Shown: positions 22,841-33,530 of the stretch, in pieces
How positions within the stretch are numbered: the first letter of the stretch is position 1
How the letters are laid out: each line of letters opens with the position of its first letter
Source: Trochalopteron elliotii
Lineage: Eukaryota > Chordata > Aves > Passeriformes > Leiothrichidae
Reading direction: 5' to 3'
DNA length: 64,000 nt
Assembly (NCBI GenBank): GCA_024734555.1
Contig: JANPWX010020521.1
Span: 679,875-743,874 of the forward strand
The notes under the pieces: model-generated
The model's input: the letters and a program-made list of their open reading frames with translations, nothing else
What the model was told of the DNA's origin: nothing
The model's database searches: none
Program-made: the position numbers and the translations under genes

Positions 22841-23465
22841 TGTGGGAGTGCATTTTTTAATTTTAAGTTTAATTCATAAGTTAATGTTCTTTTGTAAAAT
22901 GGTTTGTTCTCTGTACCCCTTTTGTTACCCACTTTTGGTTTATCCCTGTTTTTTCCCCAATGACAGTTCTGTGATTGGTTCTGTATTCTCCCTAAGTTTT
23001 CTCCCCCCAAAGACAGTTAACTGTCCATCACTTCATAGACAGCCTCCTGTTGCTGTCTATCATTTTTGGGGTCACTCCCCACTTCTGGAAGATTCTGAGA
23101 GAGGCATCGAGTGATCGGACAGAATCTTGATTGTCACCTTCTAATGTTCATTGTATGGTTGTTTTGTATGTTTGTTTATGATATGAGCCACCACCCTGTA
23201 AAACCTTATTGGTTCCCTTTCTGTGTAACACCCCCAGTTATAAGTTCTCACCCGAGAGTCAGTCAGGGTCTTTGGGCACGCTGACTCTTGAGGTGAGGAC
23301 CCCACACCAGGGTTCCAATAAACTCATTGTGCCCCAGCGTCTCTGGAGTCCCTCCTTTTTGCAATCCTCCAGCCATCGCCACGCAGGCGCAGCTGAGCGG
23401 AAAAGATCCCACTGGAGTGTTACCTGTGCCGAGACTAGCTGGCTTGAGAAACGGGTACGGTAACA
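22841..23465 (+). mobile_element. Solo LTR with 6-bp target-site duplication
   Basis: The 625-bp segment begins TGTGGGAG and ends GGTAACA and is flanked by a perfect 6-bp duplication, ATCTTT (22835-22840 and 23466-23471). A TATA-like TTATAAG (23238-23244) and a polyadenylation signal AATAAA (23317-23322) lie in the correct order and spacing for U3, R and U5 on the plus strand. Six-base duplications are typical of class II (ERVK-like) avian retroviruses. No internal coding sequence is attached. Small ORFs on both strands inside it are not genes. Confidence 0.9.
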
Positions 23466-23471
23466 ATCTTT

Positions 23472-25335
23472 TACACTTTTACCTGCATTAACCTGTGCAA
23501 AAATTTTAATGTGGTGCCACAAGATGTCCTTGAAGATCCTGGGTTCATGATACAGTTTCCAATTTGCTCTAAAAACACACAGTTTGAAGATGTTGCTTGC
23601 CATGTATGAGAAATAGCTATGAATTTCTGATAATGGAAGTTCATAAAAGGTGCATATTTGGGCAGTCCACACTTTCAATGAGTCATGAACTCCAATTAAG
23701 CCCTAGAAACTAAATGGTTTGTTATCTGAAATGAGCTCTCAAACTGCATCTATTACCTAAACACCAGGAGACCGTAACAACCCATCAGCAAGTCTTACTG
23801 AATTAGTTTCCTAGAACTGTATTTACAATGGATGTAATTTCTAACATCAGTCCTGATGACAGACATTAAAAACAACTCTTCTCCTAGAGCAGCATAAATC
23901 TCAGGCACATCCACTGAAATTTACTGAGCTGTGGTACACATGAAATCAGAGTGAAATGCCAGATGTCAATTTTTGACAAAGAAAAAGGAAATTTGCCATT
24001 TTCAAAGTTTATACTTAAAGATATGTGGTGAGTAAACATAAGAACACCACTATCTAAACAATTTTTTTCTGTCTTGACCTCTGCACCTGGTCCAGTGGGA
24101 GCTGAGAATCCCACATAAACTCATACAGAGCTTCATGGAGGTAGCAGCAAAATTCAAAAGAAATGGAATCAGATTCAGGGCATAAGGGGCGCTCAGGATG
24201 TGGTGAACAGTGAAAGCAGCTCCCCACATGGCCAGGTCTGGCAGACTTTGACATCTATGTAAAGCTAAGTGAAACTGTGTTTTTTTCAAGAAATTTCAAA
24301 TATATTCCTATGTTTTCTTTATACATCCTCTTGCTACACAGCAAAGACACTTACATATAACACAGCATTTTTTTAACACCACAATCCTCATATATTATGG
24401 GGCTCTTAAAATGTTCATGGAAAGATCTTGAATATACCACAAACCTATGGTGGTTGGCCAGGACCTTTTTTTGGTGGTTTTGTGGTCCTTGGAGAAGTCC
24501 TTCAGAGAGGTGATTTTTGCTCTGTAATGTGAACACCCATCTAACTCCAATACCAGAGAGAACACTTTCAGCAGGAAAAGTTGGAAGCATCCCAAGAAAG
24601 GGAGAACATCTTCTTTAAACAGAATATGAAGGCAAAAGCACTTATATTAAATTCCAATGAAAACAAGATAAAACTTTAGAAAACTGGTTACAAAAAGCTG
24701 CTACAGGAAAATCTGTATGATAAAAATTTCAGAGCTGGACAGTTTATAGAAAAAGGTTCTGAACTGATTGGTGACAAGCAAAAATTAGAGGTCAGAAAAA
24801 CTACGCTTGTGTTAATTGGAGTGGAAAATAATTGCTCATGAAGCAGCCATCTCTCTTTTTTAGCTGGTTTACTATTTCTCATTCTTTACCTAGTCTGACC
24901 TAGTTTATCTCAAAATGCCCTTTTCCAACAGTGATTGTCTCTATCGTCTCAACACTTTCAAAAACAGTCAATTTTTTCTTGACGGCTTGACTTTTAAGGC
25001 TGTGTTTTCTGACCTTTTTTTTACTTTTCTTTTCTTTTTTTATTTCCTGGGTGTATTTATTAACCTTACTTTGATTTGTTGCGAGCATGCTGACACACAA
25101 TTTTGGTTTCAGCTTGTTAGCTGTAAGCAGGAGTTACACCTGAGTCTTCTTAATGTCACTGAGAAAATCTAATTCTCCCGCCTCTGCATCCTGAGTCCTT
25201 AAACCTCTGGGTAATGTAGCAATCTGTGAAGAACATGCATCCCTACAGGCTGAGCTTAAGGAAAATGTGATCAGTAATTAGGTGTCATAACTTATACATC
25301 TATTTCTTCTAGATCCTACTTGCTTTACAAATCCT
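23472..25335. other. A+T-rich non-coding stretch
   Basis: No recognised gene or element. Short ORFs (up to 139 codons at 23259-23678, partly inside the LTR) lack any domain. A T-rich tract lies near 25012-25042. Confidence 0.45.
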
Positions 25336-25339
25336 AATT

Positions 25340-25685
25340 GTAGCAATGGGGAACAAAGAGACACAGACCCCCCCCCCCCTTATGCATGCGAAGGAAATCT
25401 CTTTATTGTAGAAAACACTCCCTTTTTGTACTTCTAACTCCCACCAGACATAACCAAAACTTAAGAAGGGCACCCATTAGCTGCTCAGCTGCAGTGCTGC
25501 TGTGCACACATTCTGTCACCCAGTCACCTTCCTGCTCACATGCTGCCCACGACTTTCTCCTCAGAACTGCCTCTCACCCCCCATCCAGCTTCCAGCCATC
25601 CAGAGCCTCCAGCTGTGCCTTCCTCACAGGGCCTTCTGGTAAATATAAGCCTTAACAGCTTTAACAGATATAACCCCATATCCCA
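25340..25685 (-). mobile_element. Possible LTR-like fragment
   Basis: On the minus strand this slightly G+C-richer block has a TATA-like CTTATATTT (about 25640-25650) followed about 240 bp later by ACAATAAAGAG (about 25393-25403) and then a homopolymer of 12 G (plus strand C, 25368-25379). The order promoter-like, polyadenylation-like resembles an LTR, but I found no clean TG...CA ends or target-site duplication. It could equally be the last exon of an unrelated transcript. Confidence 0.25.
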
Positions 25686-25689
25686 CGAC

Positions 25690-28380
25690 TAATGTTTGAT
25701 TAATGTGGTCTTCCTTTTGAAATCTCAGCTGAAAAGAGATTCACCTGGGTGAACTAGTCCTGGTGAATTAAATTGAATGATAAGAGCGAAAAAGCAAAAG
25801 CATTTTGAACAAGAAATGGGCAGGCACAGAATGGAAAGAGCATTTTCATTCCTTAAAGTGGAAATATACAATATGCCTTGCTAACTAGGGGTGGGCCTTC
25901 CTAAATAATCCATTTCTTTATTTGTGGTTTTCTATTTATTTAGTTTTTAATCTTTTTTTAGCACAGTATGTAACACTGAGAAACACCAAAACACCAGTTT
26001 CACCAGAAAAACACTGAAAGCTCCAGTTCTTTCTCAGATAATCCTGTTCATATAAATGATATAAGGAGGGTAGATTCCCTCTGCAGAACTGTGTGTTCAG
26101 CCCTGGTAAATGATCTTCCATCCTGGGAAATGCTGGTTTTGTGGGGGTACACTGCACTGCCAAGATACCCCATGGATCCCAGAACACCAGAGGCAAAGGG
26201 ACCAACTGGAAAGGCACAGGAGACGATATCTCTGTCCTTATAGTTGGAGGGGATGGATGGCTCCTTCTCAGAGTGAAGAATTCTGTCACAGTACAGGAGA
26301 GAGTTTCTAAAGAGACTGCATTAATCTCTGCCACTGCAAGGTTGCAGCTGAAAAGACAGGGCAGCTCCTGAAAGTGTTTTGCTTCTGCTGACCTTCTGTT
26401 GATTGTGTCACTAACATCTGGGGCTTCTGAGCTTATTGTGAGACTATCACATTACTGGTGTAGCATCCTGTATCTCCAGTGCAATGTGCTGTACTGAACC
26501 ACCAATAAATCCAGCAGCAGATGTGCGTGTGCATCTCATCTGTGAAGCTATGCCTGACTGAGACAGCCTTTCAATATTGTGTTTTCTACTGCTAGTCCAC
26601 TTGAAGACACTTTCTTCTATCCTTTTGGCTGCAAAGCCTTCTTCTACAAATTCCATTGCTTAAAATAAAACCTTTGAATGGGCTGTTTAGACAGTTCTAT
26701 GCACATAAAAAGCAAGTAGATATATAGAACATTTATTAATTCCTCCCTGTGTCTTTTTGTGCTGGTTCTTATAAGATTAGAGAAAACTCTTAAGCACACA
26801 CAAAAATGTTCACTTTGTTTCACACATCTGCTTTTTCAAAGTGGCACTTCTGTGAAGGAGTTTCTGAAAATCACATCAAATAAAACAAGAGCACCACAAG
26901 ACAACTGGCCAGTAGACCAACATCCAGGAACCTGCTAAACTCCAGAGGTTAACTTGAGAGGGGCGTGAAAAAAGTGTGGAGTTTATTCTAGAGATTGAAA
27001 TATCCACACCAAATGCTTATAAGATCTGGTTTGATCCAGATACTCACCCTCACAATACTTGAAGCAAAATATTACACAACCATGATGTTTGAATTACTAA
27101 CTTCATGTTTTGGATCAGAATTTTACTTGTGTTTCATATGGCCATTGTTTTCCTTTGAATCTTTTTGACTAGTTCGAAGGGCAACTGGACACCAAGTGCT
27201 GGCCTTTGGTGGGATTGAGGGTATATGACTATAGTCCACTTCACCAAAAAAATGTGGTACAGATTCTCATCAGACCTGTGTTAGTCATCCATGTATACCT
27301 AGCCCTTTCTACAGCTTTAATTCAGCCTTGGGAGAAATAGTTTGGGTGAGCCCAAAAAAGCAGATTAAGGTATCTCAGTGTGGTGTCTTAGATGTGGATT
27401 TCAGGGGTACTGAGCTTCAGAACCGAAGCAGATCACTATGTATTTTTCAATTCTTTCTACATACCTACTTCAACACTGTTACCCAAAAAGAGGAAAAAAG
27501 GCCAGTATCCTTAGATCAGTTGCAGAAAGAAGAAATTAATTACTAGTGCCATCTAAAGCTAGCTCCTACTTCAACTTCTCTTCTCTGACATTTAGAGGCT
27601 GAATGTTCAGCAGATGAAGGAAATCATTTAGAAAGTGAGCAAAGAATGTGATTGTGTGTGTGTGTGCTCTCCAGTTCATTGGATATCAGGAGAACTGAAA
27701 TCAAATCAGAAAATGGGTGAAGATTAAAGGTGAATAAAAATGCTTGCGAATATTCAGGATTTAAAATATGAACTTGTCTTCTGTATCAGGTGGAGAAGAT
27801 GTGGAGAGAGACAGTCAACACAAGGAACCATTACAAATATTTCTTGTTCATTTCCATTGGTGCAACCTATGTGGACATGCAACAGAAGCAGCTGCTTAAG
27901 CTGTTTTTAAGTTTCCTAATACTTGCCAGAGATGAAGTTACTTGCTTTAAAATCATGTTACTGGCCACACTGGAGCACAGTGTCATTCCAACTGCTGACA
28001 ATACATGGTAACAGGGATTTAAAAGTGCTAAATGTTTCATAATTCCCTATAAATGTAATTGCTGATTTAGCATGCAGCATATATTTGTTTTATTATTCTT
28101 TTCTCTAAACAGTTAAATACAATGTATAAAGCACAAAAATGCATAAATATTACAGTGCTCAATGCTTCACACTTGATTGACTACAGGAATTACTAAGATG
28201 AGAAATGAGCTGAAAAGCACAAGTTCAGCTTTAGAATTTAGTTATGACTTAAACAGTACTGCTTAATAATCTTCTTGTTGAATGCACAGTGATCCATTTG
28301 ATAAGACAGCATTCATAACGCTCCTGCAAGCACTGGGAGATGGCTCAGTGTCTTTAGTATCCTCTCTGAATTTATTTTTC
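25690..28380. other. A+T-rich non-coding stretch
   Basis: Nothing recognised. ORFs up to 132 codons (25936-26334, minus) overlap others on the opposite strand and show no motif. A short TG dinucleotide run occurs at about 27652-27665. Confidence 0.45.
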
Positions 28381-28383
28381 TTG

Positions 28384-28440
28384 CAAAACAAAACAAAACA
28401 AAACAAAACAAAAAAAAAACAAAAACAAAAACAAAACAAC
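28384..28440. repeat. AAAAC-type microsatellite
   Basis: Repeated AAAAC units with an A10 interruption and some AAAAAC variants. It could be the decayed tail of a retrotransposed sequence, but no body was recognised upstream. Confidence 0.85.
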
Positions 28441-29990
28441 TCTGAACCCTATATGCATTTAATTTTTTCAGATTTTTGGATAGAACTCTGAGTAGCTCTG
28501 CCTCACGTAGTCATCTGGACACTTGTTCCCTAAGTGAAGCCAGGTTTCACCCTGTGGGTGGGTATCACCGCAGCTAGCCCCTACAGGGGCTGAGCTGCTT
28601 GGCATGCCTAGATCCCAGCAACATCTGTGTGCAGAGCCAGAGGAGAGGCAGAGAAAGTCACCTTTTGTGTAACAGACTAATTGCTAAAGGAGCTGTGCAG
28701 AAAGCAGGAGGTTTAGCTTTGTGACCCTGCAGAGCACAAGGGGAGTCAAAACGTCTCTGTGGTTTTTTCGGAGGGATTTTATTGGATTGGGTTGGGTTGG
28801 GTTTTTTAGTTGGTTGATTGGTTGGTTGGTTTGGGGGTTTTTTTGTTGTTTTTCTTTTCTGTTTGTTTGTTCATTTTATAGAAGTTCTGATACCACCTGC
28901 AGGTGAAATTTCCTCTGACACCCATCTCCCTTTCTTTTCTGTCCTCCTGCCGAATGGTCTCACCAATGCCCTTTTATCTCCTCTGGCACTTGCCAGGACC
29001 TTCAGGTGCAACACAGAATCACCAAAAGATGAAACAACCAACCACCCTCCTTTTGCTATAGTGGTTTCTGGCATGTCAGTGAATTAAATTAGCTTATGGA
29101 GGTCTAATTAGTGTAGGGGCCAGTATGAGGTGTGCACTCAGCAGTAGAACCCTGCTTCTGGCACAGCCAACAAGATTACCTGTGACAATAGCAGGTGTTT
29201 GATGGAAATGCAGTGATATTTCTGATGGGTTTTCTTTTTTCCCCCATTTCTGCTTCCAAAATAAGAATATTAATAGAATATCCATGCATCTAATCACTGT
29301 GGCATTCTCAGAATAACACTTGGTATATATTGTACCTTTAATTTGAAGAATTGGTTAAATGATCCTTTTTCATAATAGTTGTTATCAGTTTTCACTTTCA
29401 AAACCAAAATATAAATGCAAAATGAAAGACTACATGCAAACATGGTATTTCAAATCTAATCAATTTAGTATGGTTTTTAATAAATGTTTTCTGTTCTCAT
29501 TACAATTTTGCAATTAAAACTGAAGGAAAACTATCATTTTTACTGACATGGTGCTGATGATAGGGCCATCTCCACCATGTATATGTTTAACTCATTCATT
29601 ATTAGATTGTTTAATTAGGAAAAAGGAAATGAAGTGAATCTCCTTCTCCCTAGGTGATCGATTAGAGTTTCCTATTCTTATTTCTCTCTTCATTATTAAG
29701 ATTAAAATGAAATTACATGGTTTAGTTGCTATTTCCATCTGAAAGCAGGGAGCTCTGTTACAACAGACTACTGAGCAAAAATGCAAAATTTTAACTGAGA
29801 AATAAAACCAGAGCACTGTAGCAACTATTTGATTTAAAACATGCATTTCAAGGAAAATATTTTTTTACTTATTTAAGTACTGCTGAATTAATTGTTAGGC
29901 AGCAAGAGGGCTGAACATTGCATTGAAGAATCTCATTTATAATGCTGATCTCCTTTTCTAATTATTCAGGAGGATGGTTACCTGGTCTAA
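28441..29990. other. Non-coding stretch containing a G/T-rich low-complexity tract
   Basis: The G/T-rich tract at 28776-28870 consists of TTGGG and TTGG units followed by T-rich sequence. Outside it the DNA is A+T-rich, and ORFs are at most 89 codons. No gene recognised. Confidence 0.5.
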
Positions 29991-31665
29991 TAGAATCATA
30001 GAATGGTTGGGTTGGGAGGGCCCTTAAAGATCGTCTGGTTTCCTGATGGAAACCGCCTGCCATGGAAAGAGATGTATTTCATGAGACCAGGTTGCTTAAA
30101 GCCCCATCCAACCTGGCCTTGAACAGTTCCAGGGATGGAACATCCACAGCTGTTATGAGCAACCTGTGCCTCACCACCCTAGTAGAAGAGAATTTCTTCC
30201 TTGTGTGCAATCTAAACTTACTTTTTCAATTTGAAGCCATTTCGCCTTGTCCTGTCACTCCAAGCTCTTGTAAGAAGTCCCACTCTATCCTTGTGGAGTC
30301 CCTTCAGGGGCTGGAAGGTAACCCTAAGAACCTTCTCCACGCTGAAAAAGCCAATCTCTTAGCCTTTCCTCCTATGGGAAGTATTCCCTCCCTCTGATCA
30401 CCTTGGTGTCCCTCCTCTGGACTCTCCAACAGCTCCATGTCCCTCCTATGCTGGGACTCCAGGGCTGGAGGCAGCTCTGCAGGTGAGGTGTCACCAGAGC
30501 GGGGCAGAGGGGCAGAATTCCCTCCCTCCCCTGCTGCCCACGGGGCTTTGGATGCAGCCCAGGACACACTTGGCTTTCTGGGCTGGCAGTGCCCATGGCG
30601 GGCTCATGTCCAGCTCTCAGCCCCAGCACCCCCAAGTCCTTCTGGGCAGGGCTGCTCTGGGTCTGTTCATCCCCAGCCTGGGCTGGCACTGGGGGCTGTC
30701 CCAGCCCAGGTGCAGCACCAGCACTTGGCCTTGTTAAACCTCATGGGATTCCCATGGGCCACTGCTTGAGCTTGTCCAGATCCTTCTGGATGGCATCCAA
30801 TCCCTCAGGAGTGTTAACTGCACCGCTCAGCTTGGTGTCATCTGCAGATTTGCAAAGAGGGCACTTGATCCCTTCAACTGTACCATTAATGAAGATATTA
30901 AATAGAACTGATCCCAGCACAGACCCCTGAGAGGCACCCCTTGTCACTGATGTCCATCAGTGCTCTGAGCTGTTGACCACAATGCTTGGATGTGACCATC
31001 CAACCAAATCCTTATCCGTTGAACAGTCCATTCATGCAATCCACATATCTCCAGTTTAGAGAGAAGGATGTTGTGGGGAACTGTGTCAAAGTTTCACAGA
31101 ATTCCAGATAAGTGAAAACTGTAACCTTTCCCTTGTCCACTTGTATAGTCACCCCCTCAGAAAGGGTCAGTATGTTGGTTAGGCAGGACCTGCCCTTGAT
31201 GCAGCTGTGCTGGGTGTCTGGAATCACCTCCCTGTCCTCCATGAGCCTTAGCAGAGTTTCTAGGAGGATTTGTTCATGATCTTCCCATGCACAGAGGCTG
31301 ACAGGTCAGAGTTCCCATAGTCCTCCTTCCTACCCTTTTCAGGACGGGTAAAATGTTTTCCCTTTTCAGTCACCTGGGATTTCACTTGATTCCCATGACT
31401 TTTCAAATATCATGGAGAGTGGCTTGGCAGATACACCAGACAATTCCCTTGGGACTCTGGGATAAATCTGTCAGGTCCCATAGACTTAAACACATTCAGG
31501 TTCCTCAGGTGGTACTGAACATGGTCTTTTCTTACAGTGGGAAGCACTTTGCTCCCCATACCCTATCCTGCTGTGCATCCTCTTGAGAGGTGTGGGAATA
31601 GAGATTGCCAGTGAAGAGTGAGGCAAAAAACCCTTCTCAGCCTTTTTTTTTATCTGTTGTTACCA
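29991..31665 (-). mobile_element. CR1 LINE, 3' part, long but 5'-truncated
   Basis: The plus-strand sequence begins AGAATCATAGAATGGTTGG, the reverse complement of a CR1 3' end, and continues through the reverse complement of the 3' UTR and then of the reverse-transcriptase region, so the element lies on the minus strand. Minus-strand ORF fragments contain SQGSVLGSVLFNIFING and SADDTKLSG (30741-30947), a degraded form of the FADD/YADD palm-domain motif, and a further RT piece at 31012-31242. Frameshifts and stops separate the pieces, so the copy is dead. It abuts a second CR1 element at about 31668. Confidence 0.92.
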
Positions 31666-31667
31666 GT

Positions 31668-32879
31668 TGCCATAGAATATCCAGAGTTTGAAGAGACCCA
31701 GGATTGTCAAGTCTGTCTCCTGGTCCTGCACAGGACAGTCCCAAGAATCACACCATAGGCCTTAAGAGCATTGTCTAAACACTTCTTGAACTCTGTCACC
31801 ACTTCCATGGGCAGCCTGTTCCAGTGCCCAAACACCCCCTGGGTGAAAAACATTTTCCTGATACCCAATGTAAATCTCCCCAACACAACTTCAGGCCATT
31901 ACTTCAGGTCCTGTCACTGGTCATGACAAAGAAGAGGTCAGTGTCTGCTCCTCCTCTTCCCCTCAGAAGCAAGTTTCAGGCCCCAGTGAGGTCTCCCCTC
32001 AAGTCTCCTTGTTCTCCAGAACAGACCAAGCACCCTCAGCCACTCCTCACAAGACTTCTTCTCAAGGCCCTTTACCATCTTCGTGGCCTCCTTTGGACAT
32101 CCTCTAATAGTTGAATGTCTTTCTTATACTGTAGTGCCTCGAACTGCCTTGAGGACTTAAGGTGAGGCTGTTCCAATGCAGAGCAGATTTGGACAATAAC
32201 CCCCTTGCCTGGCTGGTGATTGCTGGGCCTGGTGCCCTTTCATCACAGGGATGTCCTTCCCAGCTGCCACAGCACTGCTGGTTCATGTTCAGCTTGTCAT
32301 CAACCAGGATCCCCAGGTCCCTTTCCAGGGCACTGCTCTCCAGCCTCTCATTCCCTGGTCTGTCCATGCATCCAGGGTTGCCCCATTCCAGGTGCAGAGT
32401 CCACACAGTTGATGATTGCCCAGCCCTTTGATTCATCAAGGTTTCTCTGCAGGACCTCCCTGCCTTTGAGGGAGTCAACAGCTTTTCCATGTCTGGCATC
32501 ATCTGCATATTTGCTGAGTCTCCTTTCCAGTCCTGTGTGAAGGCTGTTTATAAAGATGTTGAGGAGCATAGGGCTAAGGATGAATCCCTGTGGAGCCCTG
32601 CTAGTGATGTCACCAGTGTGATGTCATCCCAGTCACTGTAACTCTTTGTGCCTGACCTGTGAGCCAGTTGCTCACCCATCACCTGATCTGTTTATCCGAC
32701 TGTGGACTGGACCTTTTGTCCTTCACATCAGGACAGGTGAGACAGGTTCCTAAGCTTCACTGAAATTTGGAATACAACATCAGTTGGTGTCCCTTGATCC
32801 CATAGGTGGCTTACCTTGTCTCAAAAGGAATTAGGTTTCACAAGCAAGACCTTCTCCTCAGAAAGCTGTGCTGGCTGTG
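31668..32879 (-). mobile_element. Second CR1 LINE (different subfamily), 3' portion
   Basis: This starts with ATAGAATATCCAGAGTTTG and runs through a second CR1 3' UTR (phrases such as CAGCCTGTTCCAGTGCC) into RT sequence; the minus-strand ORF at 32348-32569 contains LLNIFINSL and KYADDARHG, the palm-domain motif. Its 3' UTR differs from that of the neighbouring element, so it is a separate insertion of another subfamily rather than a continuation. It is interrupted by an LTR at 32886 and resumes at about 33252. Confidence 0.88.
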
Positions 32880-32885
32880 ACCAGT

Positions 32886-33245
32886 TGTGGGAACTGACAG
32901 TGGTCAGAGCATGGATTCTTGGGCTCCAGACAGAAGCTTGAAGCCTGTGCGAAAGCCAAATACAGACTTCTCCCAGTCTGGCCTGGGAAATCATAAGGAG
33001 GAACCTTTATGAATTATATGGAGAATAATCTTGTAGGTACTGTCCTCGTGACACCTGGTGTTTTTCCAGCTTGTTTACTGGTAAAGATGTTTACAAAAAG
33101 GTAGTGCCCTAAAGGACCAATCCTATTCATTGTACCAAAACACTGTATGAAAAGAATGTGTCTTTCAATAAACTTTGCTACAAGCTCTCGGAAGAAATTG
33201 GAGTTCTGCATGTCATTACATGAGCCATCCTGAATCATACTGATA
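32886..33245 (+). mobile_element. Solo LTR inserted into a CR1 element
   Basis: The segment starts TGTGGGAACTGAC and carries AATAAA (about 33167-33172) near its 3' end, giving plus orientation. The CR1 sequence on either side joins when it is removed. Flanks ACCAGT (32880-32885) and ACCAAT (33246-33251) look like a 6-bp target-site duplication with one change. The 3' end reads TGATA instead of the usual ...CA, so the right boundary is uncertain by a few bases. Confidence 0.7.
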
Positions 33246-33251
33246 ACCAAT

Positions 33252-33530
33252 GGTTACACTGTCCTCTAGGTGTTTTTCACTACCTCTCAGAATAATATTC
33301 TCCATAATTTTACCAGGCACTGAAGTGAGACTGACAGGCCTGTAGTCTCCAGGGTCATCCTTCTTGTGCTTATTGAAAATTGGGACATTTTCCAGCTTCC
33401 AAGCAACAGAGACTCTCCTGATTCCCAAGACCATTCAAAAATCAAGAGAGGCAATAACATCAGCCAGCTCTTTGAGCAGCCTCAGATTAATCCCATCAGG
33501 CCCCATAAATTTAGAGGGATTTGTTACACT
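33252..33530 (-). mobile_element. Second CR1 LINE, 5' portion beyond the inserted LTR
   Basis: The element resumes here; minus-strand codons (33216-33434) include DDPGDYRPVSLTSVPGKIME, the conserved RT fingers region of CR1. The element ends at about 33530 and is 5'-truncated. Together with 31668-32879 it forms one split copy. Confidence 0.88.

Noticed and set aside
23209..23678. Overlapping ORFs around the end of the LTR at 22841-23465
   Set aside because: They lie in LTR U5 and flanking sequence; no retroviral protein is encoded.
30062..30930. Several plus-strand ORFs of 84-113 codons
   Set aside because: They are antisense to a CR1 element; the G+C-rich CR1 3' region commonly yields such frames.
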